Source: Saccharopolyspora_D taberi
GTDB taxonomy: Bacteria > Actinomycetota > Actinomycetes > Mycobacteriales > Pseudonocardiaceae
DNA length: 64,000 bases
Reading direction: 5' to 3'
Assembly (NCBI RefSeq): GCF_039534165.1
Contig: NZ_BAAAUX010000016.1
Coordinates: 62,001 to 126,000, forward strand
Shown: positions 34,925-43,269 of the stretch, piece by piece
Layout of the letters: every line of letters begins with the position of its first letter
How positions within the stretch are numbered: the first letter of the stretch is position 1
Program-made: the position numbers and the translations under genes
Notes under the pieces: model-generated
Database searches by the model: none
What the model was told of the DNA's origin: nothing
The model's input: the letters and a program-made list of their open reading frames with translations, nothing else

Positions 34925-35830
34925 ATGTCAGCGGTGGTGGAGCGGATCGGCGCCGGGAGCACCGGGTTCTCGGTGGAGTTCTTCCCGCCGAGGGACGACG
35001 AGGAGGAGCGCGTCCTGTGGCGCGCCATCCGCGAGCTGGAGCCGTGCGACCCGGCGTTCGTCTCGGTGACCTACGGCGCGGGCGGTTCCAGCCGCGACCG
35101 CACGATCCGCACCACGGGGCGCATCGCGCAGGAGACCACGCTGACCCCGATGGCGCACCTGACCGCGGTCGAGCACTCGGTCGCCGAGCTGCGCAACGTC
35201 ATCGGCTGGTACGCGGCGTCAGGGGTGCGCAACGTGCTGGCGATCCGCGGCGACCCGCCGGGCGACCCGAACGGGGAATGGATCACCCACCCGGAAGGTC
35301 TCACCTACGCCGAGGAGCTGGTGCGGCTGGTCCGCGAGCTCGGCGACTTCTGCGTGGGGGTGGCGGCCTTCCCGCACGGGCACCCCCGCGCGGTGGACTT
35401 CGAGACCGATGTGGAGTTCCTGGTCCGCAAGATCCGCGCGGGTGCGAGCTTCGCGGTGGCCCAGCTCTTCCTGCGGCCGGAGTACTTCCTGCGCCTGCGC
35501 GACCGGATGGCCGCGCGCGGCTGCGACGTGCCGCTGCTGCCCGGGGTCATGCCGATCACCACGCCGCGGGTGCTGGGCAAGTTCGGCGAGCTCGCGGGCG
35601 CTCCGATCCCGCGGGCGGTGGCCGACCGGCTGGAGCCGCTCGCCGGCGACGCCCGCGCGTTCCGCGCCGAGGGCGTGCTGATCGCGACCGAGCTGTGCGA
35701 GCGGCTGATCGCCGAAGGCGTGCCGACGCTGCACTTCTACACGCTCAACCGGTCGAAGGCGACGCGCCAGGTCGTCGAGAACCTCGGCCTGCTGCCTGCT
35801 CAGAGCGCCGCGAGCCGGGAGCGCGCGTAG
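34925..35830 (+). CDS. metF: Methylenetetrahydrofolate reductase family protein
   Basis: A protein of 301 residues with a TIM-barrel MTHFR domain. FSVEFFPPRDDEEE (catalytic Glu), FVSVTYGAGGSSRDRT, AHLTA, LAIRGDPPG (FAD loop) and QLFLRPEYF are all present. It reduces methylene-THF to methyl-THF for methionine synthesis. The position and length match Rv2172c, which is a divergent FAD-poor member. The last 31 nt overlap the 3' end of the convergent kinase gene. Confidence 0.9.
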   Translation: MSAVVERIGAGSTGFSVEFFPPRDDEEERVLWRAIRELEPCDPAFVSVTYGAGGSSRDRTIRTTGRIAQETTLTPMAHLTAVEHSVAELRNVIGWYAASGVRNVLAIRGDPPGDPNGEWITHPEGLTYAEELVRLVRELGDFCVGVAAFPHGHPRAVDFETDVEFLVRKIRAGASFAVAQLFLRPEYFLRLRDRMAARGCDVPLLPGVMPITTPRVLGKFGELAGAPIPRAVADRLEPLAGDARAFRAEGVLIATELCERLIAEGVPTLHFYTLNRSKATRQVVENLGLLPAQSAASRERA

Positions 35831-36516
35831 TCGGGTTCGAGCCGCCAGCCCGCGGCCGCTTCCCAGGCGTCGAGCGCCCGCCGGGCCACCGCCAGCCGCG
35901 CGCCGGTCAGCGGGGTCCACGGCAGGTCCGCGAGATCGAGGTCGGGGTGGTCGACCCGGGCCTCGTCCCAGTCCAGGAACCCGATCGCTCCACCGTGGAC
36001 CCGGACGTTGGACGCGCACGCGTCGGCGTGGATCACGCAGCGCCCGCCGCGTGGCAGCCGCGCCCACGCCTCCCGGCACAGCGCCACGGCTTCCGGCGGC
36101 ATGACCGACAGATCGACATCACCGCCGGTCGTGCGCAGATCTCCGGCCGCGGCGAAGTCCGGCCGCTGCGGCCAGTCCGCCGTCAGCCGGTGCAGCCTGC
36201 GCAGCTCGCGCACCACCGCCGGCCAGTCCTGCGAACGCGGTTCACGACCGTCCAGCCAGGTCTGCACGACGATCCCGCCGACGTGCTCGCGCCCGTCGTC
36301 GGCGGGCACGACGCGCGGCACCCGGAAGCCGTGACCGGCGAGGTGGCGCAGCAGCGCGAGTTCCCACTCCAGCGCGGCCGGAGAACGCCGCGAACGCCGC
36401 GCGACCAGGCGACGCCCGCCGCGCCGCAGCTCGACCACGGAGTTCCGGCGGCCACCGCCCGGAGCCGAGACCACGACGGCGCCGGACCACGGCAGGAGAT
36501 CAGCGGACTCGATCAT
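35800..36516 (-). CDS. Aminoglycoside phosphotransferase-family kinase
   Basis: A protein of 238 residues. Catalytic motif HADACASNVRV (about 163-173; Brenner-type HxDxxxxN) and metal motif GFLDWDEAR (about 178-186). The family phosphorylates small molecules such as choline, homoserine and antibiotics. No resistance role can be claimed. Both ends overlap neighbours: 17 nt with lppM upstream and 31 nt with metF on the other strand. Confidence 0.8.
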   Translation of the reverse strand: MIESADLLPWSGAVVVSAPGGGRRNSVVELRRGGRRLVARRSRRSPAALEWELALLRHLAGHGFRVPRVVPADDGREHVGGIVVQTWLDGREPRSQDWPAVVRELRRLHRLTADWPQRPDFAAAGDLRTTGGDVDLSVMPPEAVALCREAWARLPRGGRCVIHADACASNVRVHGGAIGFLDWDEARVDHPDLDLADLPWTPLTGARLAVARRALDAWEAAAGWRLEPDYARSRLAAL

Positions 36517-37189
36517 CGGCGGGCTTGTGCGCCTTCTCGTGCGACTGCTGGGCCAGCACCCCGACCAGGATCGCCGCCCCGATCGTGATGCCGCCGATCA
36601 GCAGCGCCCAGAACACCCAGACCTGCTGGTCGTCCCCGGAGAACTGGTAGATCGCCGACAGCTCGGACACCTCGCCGGGCTGCGGGCTCCAGGTCACCAT
36701 GCCCGCCGTCTCCGCCCCGTTGGTGTTGGTGATCTCGCCGGGCGCGGTCAGCTCGACGACGAACGACGAGTCGGTGCCCGCCAGCGGCGTCAGGTCCAGC
36801 TCCCCGTCCAGCGTGACCAGCGATCCGGTCCGGGTCAGGTGCAGCCGGTACCGGGAGTCCGACGGGTTGAGCTCGGTGGCGAGCCGGTCGAGCTCCTCGA
36901 AGCTCAACCCCTGGAACGCCAGCCGGGAACCGACCCGGCCCTCGGCCGAGTAGGGCGTCACCGTGACCCGGTCGGCCAGGTCCGCCGGTGGCTGGAGGCG
37001 GAACGGGACCTGGCCGTCGGGGGTCTGGGTGGACACCAGCACCTCGCCGGAGACGCGGTCCTGGTTGTCGATGCTCAGGGACGCGCGGGCGTGCACGCAT
37101 CCGCTGAGCAGCACCCAGCTCAGCGCGATCACCAGCAGCAATGCGGCGCGGACCCGGTGCGGGCCCGCGCCTGGAATTCCTCCCCGCAC
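36500..37189 (-). CDS. lppM: LppM family lipoprotein
   Basis: A protein of 229 residues from the GTG at 37189. A signal peptide with lipobox LLSGC (C about 31) is followed by the DUF3153 beta-rich domain (about 35-185) that forms the hydrophobic cavity in LppM. A membrane helix (about 190-212) and a basic cytoplasmic tail complete it. In mycobacteria LppM binds phosphatidylinositol mannosides and affects their trafficking, which fits the nearby mannosyltransferase gene. A GGGGAGGA site sits after the GTG without a good start beyond it, so the start is slightly uncertain. Confidence 0.85.
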   Translation of the reverse strand: MRGGIPGAGPHRVRAALLLVIALSWVLLSGCVHARASLSIDNQDRVSGEVLVSTQTPDGQVPFRLQPPADLADRVTVTPYSAEGRVGSRLAFQGLSFEELDRLATELNPSDSRYRLHLTRTGSLVTLDGELDLTPLAGTDSSFVVELTAPGEITNTNGAETAGMVTWSPQPGEVSELSAIYQFSGDDQQVWVFWALLIGGITIGAAILVGVLAQQSHEKAHKPADDRVR

Positions 37190-37266
37190 GCAACCGAGCT
37201 TCCCATCCGCGGCGGGTTTCCGCGCGGTGCGCGAAACCGTCCACCAGGGGCGATAGCGTGCTTGGC

Positions 37267-38943
37267 ATGGGACCCAACCACAACGGTGTGCACGAGATCA
37301 GCGACCGCTTCGTGCACGAGCTCGTCGCGCTCGACCCGATCGCCGGAACCCACCTGGGCATCCCCGGCGGGGAGGAGGAGCTGACCGACTACTCGCCGGA
37401 CGGGCACCGGGCGCGCGCCGAGCTGGCGCGGACCAGCCTGGCCGCGGTCTCGGCGGCCACGCCCGCCGACGACGCGGAACAGGTCGCGCAGGCGGTGTTC
37501 GCCGAGCGCGTCGGCCTCGACCTGGAGCTGCACGAGATCGGCGCGGACATGGCCGCGCTGAACGTGATCGCCAGCCCGGTGCAGGACCTGCGCCAGGTCT
37601 TCGACCTGATGCCGGCGAGCACTCCCGACGACTGGCGCACGATCGCCCGCAGGCTCACCGCGATGCCCGGCGCGGTGGCCGGGCTGCGCGCCGGTCTCAC
37701 CGAAGCCGCGGCCCAGGGCAACGTCGCCGCGGCGCGGCAGGTACGCAAGGTGGCCGAGCAGTGCCGGACCTGGTCGGGCGCCGACGGGAAGTCCTTCTTC
37801 GCCTCGATGGTGGCGCGAGCCGACGTCGACGACGCGCTGCGCGGTGAGCTGACCGACGCCGCCGCGCGGGCCGCGAGCGCGTACGCCGATCTCGCGGACT
37901 TCCTGAGCGGGGAGCTGCTCCCGAAGGCGCCCGACAAGGACGCGGTGGGCGAGGAGCGGTACCGGCTGTGGTCCCGGTTCTTCACCGGCGCCCGACTCGA
38001 CCTGCGCGAGGCCTACGAGTGGGGCTGGCAGGAGTTCTCCTCGATCGAGGCGGAGATGAAGCAGGTCGCCGACCGGATCAGGCCCGGGGCGACGCTGGCC
38101 GAGGCCGCCGCCGCGCTGGACGCGGACCCGCGTTACCAGGTGCACGGTCAGCGGGAGTTCGAGCGGTGGATGCAGGGCCTGTCCGACAACGCGCTGCGGG
38201 AGCTGCGCGGCACCCACTTCGAGATCCCCGACCGGCTGATGACGCTGGAGTGCCTGATCGCGCCGCCCGGCGGCGGGGTCGGCGCGTACTACACCGGGCC
38301 CACCGACGACTTCTCCCGCCCCGGCCGGATGTGGTGGTCGGTGCCCGCCGACCGGGAGGACTTCCCCACCTGGCGCGAAGTGTCCACTGTGTACCACGAG
38401 GGCGTGCCGGGCCATCACCTCCAGGTCGCCACCTCGGTGCACGAGGCCGGACGGCTGAACAAGTTCCAGCGGCTGGTGTGCTTCGTCTCCGGGCACGGCG
38501 AGGGCTGGGCGCTCTACGCCGAGCGGCTGATGCGCGAGCTCGGGTACCTGGAGGACGACGGCAACCTGCTCGGCATGCTCAACGACCAGTTGTTCCGCGC
38601 CGCCCGGGTGGTGGTCGACATCGGCATGCACCTGGAGCTGGAGATCCCGAAGGGCACCGGGTTCCACGAGGGCGAGCGCTGGACGCCCGAGCTGGGGCTG
38701 GAGTTCATGCTCAGCCGCACGATCCAGGACCCGGCGCACGTGCGCGACGAGATCGACCGCTACCTGGGCTGGCCCGGTCAGGCGCCGTCGTACAAGCTCG
38801 GTGAGCGGCTGTGGCTGGCGGCTCGCGAGGAAGCCCGGCAGCGCCACGGCGCCGCGTTCGATCTCAAGGCGTTCCACCGCGACGCGCTGCGGATGGGGGC
38901 GATGGGGCTGGACACCTTGCGGGAACAGCTGGCTCGGCTGTAG
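37267..38943 (+). CDS. DUF885 family protein (metallopeptidase-like)
   Basis: A protein of 558 residues from the ATG at 37267. The DUF885 fold is alpha-helical throughout. The zinc-type motif YHEGVPGHHLQ (about 377-387) with GHGEGWALYAERL (about 411-423) resembles the HExxxH...E arrangement of this family, which is distantly related to M32 carboxypeptidases. There is no signal peptide, so it should act in the cytoplasm on peptides. It is divergent from lppM with 77 nt between and ends at a convergent hairpin. Confidence 0.85.
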   Translation: MGPNHNGVHEISDRFVHELVALDPIAGTHLGIPGGEEELTDYSPDGHRARAELARTSLAAVSAATPADDAEQVAQAVFAERVGLDLELHEIGADMAALNVIASPVQDLRQVFDLMPASTPDDWRTIARRLTAMPGAVAGLRAGLTEAAAQGNVAAARQVRKVAEQCRTWSGADGKSFFASMVARADVDDALRGELTDAAARAASAYADLADFLSGELLPKAPDKDAVGEERYRLWSRFFTGARLDLREAYEWGWQEFSSIEAEMKQVADRIRPGATLAEAAAALDADPRYQVHGQREFERWMQGLSDNALRELRGTHFEIPDRLMTLECLIAPPGGGVGAYYTGPTDDFSRPGRMWWSVPADREDFPTWREVSTVYHEGVPGHHLQVATSVHEAGRLNKFQRLVCFVSGHGEGWALYAERLMRELGYLEDDGNLLGMLNDQLFRAARVVVDIGMHLELEIPKGTGFHEGERWTPELGLEFMLSRTIQDPAHVRDEIDRYLGWPGQAPSYKLGERLWLAAREEARQRHGAAFDLKAFHRDALRMGAMGLDTLREQLARL

Positions 38944-38951
38944 CCGTTCAC

Positions 38952-38982
38952 GGGTCGTGGGCGGTCGTGCCGCTCACGACCC
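38952..38982. terminator. Bidirectional terminator between DUF885 and GNAT genes
   Basis: A 13-bp stem GGGTCGTGGGCGG / CCGCTCACGACCC (one G-T pair) with a 5-nt loop. It lies 8 nt after the DUF885 stop and overlaps the last codons of the convergent GNAT gene. Confidence 0.75.
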
Positions 38983-39555
38983 CTGGCGCGGTTCCAGCGG
39001 GAGGGCGCGGCCCAGGACGGCGAACGGCCTCGGATCGCCGGTGAACTGGTAGTGGCGCAGGACGTCCTGGAAGCCGATGCGGCGGTAGAGGCGCCACGCG
39101 CGGGTCGGTCCCTCCGGAGTGGACAGCAGCACCTTGCTGCCCGCCGCTCCGTCGAGCAGCCTGCGCAGGATCTCCTCGCCCAGTCCGCTGCCCTGGCTGT
39201 CCGGGCGCACGTGCAGCTCGGTCAGCTCGAAGTAGTCGGTCAGCCATTCCTCGGCGCTGCCGGGCGACCGCGCGAGGATTCCCCGCCGGACCTGCTCGTG
39301 CCACCACTGCCCGGGGTGGCCCAGGTAGCCGTAGCCGACTCCGAGGAGCTCGTCGTCGGCGGTCAGCGCTCCGACGCAGCGCCAGCCCGCGCGCAGCATG
39401 TGCGCCGACCACATGGGGGCGCGCTGCTGCGCCGTCGAAGGCGGGTAGCCCATCGCGTTCACGTAGATCCGCACGGCCTCGTTGAGGCGTTCGCGGAACT
39501 GGTCGGCGGAGAACTCGACGATCCGGTCGGAGCGTGGGGACGGCGCGGCGGTCAC
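38974..39555 (-). CDS. GNAT family N-acetyltransferase (Rv2170 type)
   Basis: A protein of 193 residues from the GTG at 39555. The acetyl-CoA motif A is LHVRPDSQGSGLGEEILRRLL (about 114-134) and motif B is RLYRRIGF (about 155-162). The N-terminal region contains YVNAMGYP. From memory the M. tuberculosis neighbour acetylates isocitrate lyase, but a substrate cannot be assigned from sequence alone. Confidence 0.85.
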   Translation of the reverse strand: MTAAPSPRSDRIVEFSADQFRERLNEAVRIYVNAMGYPPSTAQQRAPMWSAHMLRAGWRCVGALTADDELLGVGYGYLGHPGQWWHEQVRRGILARSPGSAEEWLTDYFELTELHVRPDSQGSGLGEEILRRLLDGAAGSKVLLSTPEGPTRAWRLYRRIGFQDVLRHYQFTGDPRPFAVLGRALPLEPRQGS

Positions 39556-39743
39556 GGGCCGACACTAAAGGGTCAGCGCCGTCAGGGGTGTGTCCGGTCG
39601 GGTGATCGTTTCCACCCGGTATGACTCGAACAGGTGAGCTACAGCGCAAAGCTTGAGTCGATCTGCCGGACCCGCTAATCTGAAGTTGTTCGAACTGAGG
39701 TTCGATTCCCCTCCCAGGGTTGTCCGCAGGTTCGAACGCCTTT

Positions 39744-39782
39744 GTCCGGTGGTGGGGTGGGGGAAGCACCCCGCCACCGGAC
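39744..39782. terminator. Strong isolated hairpin
   Basis: A 16-bp stem (GTCCGGTGGTGGGGTG with CACCCCGCCACCGGAC, one G-T pair) and a GGGGAAG loop. It lies in the 296-nt region 39556-39851 between divergent genes, 70 nt before the HEPN-like gene. No gene is seen upstream on the plus strand, so it may end a short RNA or shape a leader. Confidence 0.6.
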
Positions 39783-39851
39783 ATCGCCGGCTTCCCCACG
39801 GCGCAGCACCGACACGTCACGAGTCGTGCACCAGACCGCGAGGAGAAGCCG

Positions 39852-40316
39852 ATGTCTCTCTCAGCTCACCTGTCGATCCCGGCGCCGCGACGTTCCCCGG
39901 ACGACCACGGGGTGGCGCGGGGCGACCGGCCGTCTCCGGAAGCGCAGACCCCGGCGGGCGCGCTGTCCCTGCTGGTCCAGGCCCGCGGACACCTGCTCGA
40001 TGCGAAACAGGCGTCCCGGCCCGCGGACCGCTACGTCTGCGCCCACCTCGCCGCTCTGCGCGCGGCGACCGCCGTGGTGGTCGCGCGCGCGTGGAGCCTG
40101 GAGCACGCCAAGCCCACCAGCGTGTGGCGGTTGCTGGCCGACTCGGCTCCGGAGTTGCGCGACTGGGCCGACTTCTACGCCGCCCGGTCCGACCGCCGCG
40201 CCGCCGCGGAGGCGGGTATCCCCGGGGTGACCGGACAGGACGCCGACCAGCTGCTCCGGCGTTCCGGCGAGTTCCTCGACATCGTGGGGCGAAGTTTGCT
40301 GGGGGCGGGTCTGTGA
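39852..40316 (+). CDS. SAV_6107 family HEPN-like protein
   Basis: A protein of 154 residues. The ATG at 39852 has GAGGAGA 6 nt upstream. A disordered N-terminus (about 1-35) is followed by an all-helical domain (about 36-150) with a HEPN-like pattern (ALRAATAVVVARAWS; WRLLADSAPELRDWADFY). The canonical Rx4-6H RNase motif is not seen. The function is unknown. It is coupled to the next gene by a GTGA overlap. Confidence 0.78.
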   Translation: MSLSAHLSIPAPRRSPDDHGVARGDRPSPEAQTPAGALSLLVQARGHLLDAKQASRPADRYVCAHLAALRAATAVVVARAWSLEHAKPTSVWRLLADSAPELRDWADFYAARSDRRAAAEAGIPGVTGQDADQLLRRSGEFLDIVGRSLLGAGL

Positions 40317-41092
40317 ACGGTCGTGTGCCGGTCGACCACGGCCGGATGCTCGACCTGCTCGCCATCGAGGGGCAGCTGCTCACCGCGGCCACCCACGACG
40401 CCCACGAGGACCTGCCGGTCCCGGGCACGCCCGGGCGGACGGTCGGCCAGACCGTCGGCAACCTGGGCGATCTGTGCGAGGACGCGCTGTCGTGGATGGG
40501 CGCGTCGGAGCAGACGGCGAGCAGGTGGGGCGCACGACGCCCGGACGGCGGCCTGTCCGGGCTCACCGGGCGGTTCACCGCCAGGCTCGCCGACCTGCTC
40601 GCCGAGTTCGGCACGAGATCACCGGACGAGCCGTGCGCGACGTGGTGGCCGGAGGACCACAGCGTGGGCTTCTGGCTGCGGCGGATGCTGCACGCGACGA
40701 CGGTCCACCGGGTGGACGTGCAGGTCGCGGCCGGGGTGCCGATGACGTCGATCGACATCGCGCAGGCGGTCGACGGCATCGACGAGGCGCTGCGGCTGTG
40801 GTTCGGCTACCGCCTGCCCGCGTTGGGCATCAGCGCGACGCGCAGCTGCTCGGTCGCCGTCAGCGCGGGCGGGCGGACCTGGTGCGCGTCGGCGAAGCAG
40901 CGGCGCCTGGAGGCGCGGCCGGCCGGCTCGGGCGCCGAGTGCGAACCGGTGGCGACGGCGACGCTGGGCGGCGAGCCGGACGCGGTGTACCTGTGGCTGT
41001 GGGGCCGGTTGCCGGACCGCGCCGTCGAGGTCGAGGGCGACCTGGACGCCATCGCACAGCTCTGGGGTCTGCTCCGGCTCGCGACCTGGTGA
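40313..41092 (+). CDS. Maleylpyruvate isomerase family mycothiol-dependent enzyme
   Basis: A protein of 259 residues from the GTG at 40313, which overlaps the preceding stop. The N-terminal MDMPI domain has the pattern VPGTPGRTVGQTVGNLGD (about 39-56; the usual metal His is replaced by Gln) and FWLRRMLHATTVHRVDVQVA (about 119-138; His ligands). The C-terminal MDMPI_C-like domain has AGGRTW and YLWLWGRLP. It is the second member of this superfamily in the window (see 3788-4576). Substrate unknown. Confidence 0.8.
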   Translation: MNGRVPVDHGRMLDLLAIEGQLLTAATHDAHEDLPVPGTPGRTVGQTVGNLGDLCEDALSWMGASEQTASRWGARRPDGGLSGLTGRFTARLADLLAEFGTRSPDEPCATWWPEDHSVGFWLRRMLHATTVHRVDVQVAAGVPMTSIDIAQAVDGIDEALRLWFGYRLPALGISATRSCSVAVSAGGRTWCASAKQRRLEARPAGSGAECEPVATATLGGEPDAVYLWLWGRLPDRAVEVEGDLDAIAQLWGLLRLATW

Positions 41093-41200
41093 ACCGGCTG
41101 GGTCGCGGGGGATGCGCGCGTGCTCTCGCGACCAAGTCCTCGCGGTGCTGGGAGGACTTCCAAGGGATCGCTTCCCAGCCGCGCGAGTCCAGTTGAACCA

Positions 41201-41276
41201 CCCGAGCCGCCGCCCCTCGCCCGAGCCGCCGTCCTTCACCCGAGCCGCCGTCGCTCGCCCGAGCCGGCGGCCCGGG
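41201..41276. repeat. 19-nt tandem repeat beside a gene end
   Basis: Four units of the type CCCGAGCCGCCGTCSYTCG start at 41201, 41220, 41239 and 41258; the last is partial. The array ends 14 nt before the stop codon of the minus-strand gene at 41290. The rest of 41093-41200 shows nothing recognisable. Confidence 0.85.
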
Positions 41277-41289
41277 CGAGCGCGGAGCG

Positions 41290-42522
41290 CTACTTGCTGA
41301 ACAGCCCGATCCCGTTGGCGACCGGCCGTTCCTTGCCGTCGGACGGGTTGTTGCGCACGGTGACCCGATCGGCGCCTTCCTCTCGCGCGACCAGCGTCGT
41401 GGAACCGCCGCCGTCGAGGTTCACCGCGTCGTCGGCGCCGAGCTGCTTGAGCAGGTCGGCGAGCTCGCTGACGGTCAGTCCGACGCTGACGTCGGAGCGC
41501 CCGTCCATCGCCACCAGGAAGACGTGCTTGCCGTCCGCGCTGACCCCGGCCGACGTCCGCGGGGCGAGCGCCTCGGTGTCCAAATCGGACAGAGCAGCGC
41601 CGTCGCGGAGGATCGGGAAGCCGCCGACCGCGGCCTGGTACTCGGGTGCGCCGACCGGCGCCAGGCCGTAGTCCACGGACACGGGATCGCCGGGCTTGAG
41701 GTCGTCGAGTTCGCCGACGCCGCCCTCGCGGCCGACGAGCACGAAATCTCCCTCCGCGATGGCGCCCTCGCCGGGCTTGTCGTGGACCTCAGCCACCTTG
41801 CCGTCGTTCACCACGACCTCGATCGTGGTGTCGCTGCACGGCGCGCCGCGATCGGTGTCGGTGCCGCAGGTCGACCTCAGGCGGGACATCGAACCCCACT
41901 CCGAGGTGAACACGCCGACGCCGTCCACCGGCAGCGCGTACTGGTTGAGCCCGTCGACGCCCAGCACGCCCTGGTCGGTCTGGATCTTGCCCTCCAGGCT
42001 GACCGTCCCGACCCGCGCGACGCGGTCGACGCCCAGCCCGAAGACGTCCTCGGTGGTCGTCCCGTCCGGCAGCCCCGGCCCGAACCGCTGCCCGTCGGGC
42101 ACCGCCGCCTTGCGGTCGTGCCCCGCGGCGATCTCGGCGCCGACAGCGGAGCCGGTCGGCGTGACGCCCTCGTGCTCGTCGGTGTTGTTGAAGAAGTCGC
42201 CGTTGACCCCGGCGACCGCTTTCTGCCCGTCGGCCAGCGCCGAGATCGCGGTCGGCTCGGTGACCGATTCCCGGTGCAGCAGGCCGAGATCGACCCGCGG
42301 GTTGGTGAGATCGGCCTGCAGCAGGTAGCCCTGGGTCGACCCGTGGTCGGTCTTCCAGGTGAAGGAGCGGAACGTCACGCCGGGGGCGACCGGCTCGTCG
42401 TCGGACAGCAGCACGCCGGGTGCGGCTCCGGCCGGGGTGATGGGGGTGAGCAGCACGCCGCACACCGCGGCGACGCCGAGCGTCAGCTTCCGCCCGCCGG
42501 GCAGGCGCGTTTTCGATTTCAC
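41290..42522 (-). CDS. Secreted phosphodiester glycosidase (NAGPA-like)
   Basis: A protein of 410 residues from the GTG at 42522. A signal peptide ends near GAA-AP (about 33). The NAGPA domain (about 200-408) has the signature AVNLDGGGSTTLV, and the N-terminal part has GVNGDFFNN, both conserved in GlcNAc-1-phosphodiester alpha-N-acetylglucosaminidase homologues. It should hydrolyse sugar-phosphodiesters outside the cell, for example in teichoic or exopolysaccharide material. It is divergent from the GNAT gene. Confidence 0.88.
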   Translation of the reverse strand: MKSKTRLPGGRKLTLGVAAVCGVLLTPITPAGAAPGVLLSDDEPVAPGVTFRSFTWKTDHGSTQGYLLQADLTNPRVDLGLLHRESVTEPTAISALADGQKAVAGVNGDFFNNTDEHEGVTPTGSAVGAEIAAGHDRKAAVPDGQRFGPGLPDGTTTEDVFGLGVDRVARVGTVSLEGKIQTDQGVLGVDGLNQYALPVDGVGVFTSEWGSMSRLRSTCGTDTDRGAPCSDTTIEVVVNDGKVAEVHDKPGEGAIAEGDFVLVGREGGVGELDDLKPGDPVSVDYGLAPVGAPEYQAAVGGFPILRDGAALSDLDTEALAPRTSAGVSADGKHVFLVAMDGRSDVSVGLTVSELADLLKQLGADDAVNLDGGGSTTLVAREEGADRVTVRNNPSDGKERPVANGIGLFSK

Positions 42523-42683
42523 CGTGCAGAATCCCTTCTGCTCGAACCGAGATCCGGTGGTCGGCGGCAGAAGACCATGCGCGGGTGAAGGGGCAGTGAA
42601 CGATTGACGGAATCGTGACCATTTCCGTCGGAACCTGACTCCGATTAATCCGGTTGCGGCGCCGGAACCGGCGACGGCATCGT

Positions 42684-43208
42684 GTGCCGGTGCTGATCCG
42701 ACGTGAGCAACCCGCCGACCACGACGCCGTTCGCGAGGTGGTCCGCGCGGCGTTCGCCGACCAGGCCGCACCGGGAACCGAGCCAGTGGAGGTCGGCCTG
42801 CTCGACGCGTTGCGCGCCGACCGGGGCTGGATCCCGGAACTCTCGATGGTGGCCGTCGAGGACGGGAACGTCGTCGGGCACGTCGTGTGCACGCGGGCGC
42901 ACATCGGTGCTGACCAGGCGCTCGGCCTAGGGCCGCTGGCCGCCCTGCCGGACCGGCAGCGCCAGGGCATCGGCAGCGCGCTGATGCACGCGGTCCTCGG
43001 TGCCGCCGACGCGCTCGGCGAGCCGGTGGTCGTGCTGCTCGGTCACCTCGACTACTACCCCCGGTTCGGCTTCCGCCCCGCCACCGAGTTCGGCATCACG
43101 CCGCCGGTGGCCGAGTGGGGCGAGCACTTCCAGGCCCGGCCGCTGACCGCGTACCGGTCCGAGATCCGGGGCGCGTTCGAGTACGCGAAGCCATTCAACG
43201 ACCTGTGA
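42684..43208 (+). CDS. GNAT family N-acetyltransferase (YhbS-like)
   Basis: A protein of 174 residues from the GTG at 42684. Motif A is LGPLAALPDRQRQGIGSALMHAVL (about 86-109), followed by the YhbS-type GHLDYYPRFGFRPATEFGI. The substrate is unknown. Its last codons (FNDL and stop) are duplicated immediately downstream. Confidence 0.87.
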   Translation: MPVLIRREQPADHDAVREVVRAAFADQAAPGTEPVEVGLLDALRADRGWIPELSMVAVEDGNVVGHVVCTRAHIGADQALGLGPLAALPDRQRQGIGSALMHAVLGAADALGEPVVVLLGHLDYYPRFGFRPATEFGITPPVAEWGEHFQARPLTAYRSEIRGAFEYAKPFNDL

Positions 43209-43239
43209 GGCCTGGGCACGTTCAACGACCTGTGAGGCC
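43194..43239 (+). repeat. Duplicated gene 3' end including the stop codon
   Basis: The 19-mer TTCAACGACCTGTGAGGCC, which holds the last codons and stop of the GNAT gene, occurs at 43194-43212 and again without change at 43221-43239 (period 27). Confidence 0.95.
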
Positions 43240-43261
43240 GGGGCGTGCCGACACGCCCCGG
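43238..43261. terminator. Convergent terminator
   Basis: A perfect 10-bp stem CCGGGGCGTG / CACGCCCCGG with a 4-nt loop, between the GNAT gene and the convergent MFS gene. Confidence 0.85.
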
Positions 43262-43269
43262 CCGGCACG

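Noticed and set aside
35800..36516. Aminoglycoside resistance gene
   Set aside because: Only the general kinase motifs are present. This family phosphorylates many metabolites and the genomic context is housekeeping.
39690..39740. tRNA-like T-arm motifs (GGTTCGATTCC and GGTTCGAACGCC) upstream of the hairpin at 39744
   Set aside because: No matching acceptor, D or anticodon stems can be drawn on either strand within 90 nt, so a tRNA is not supported. At most it is a degenerate remnant.
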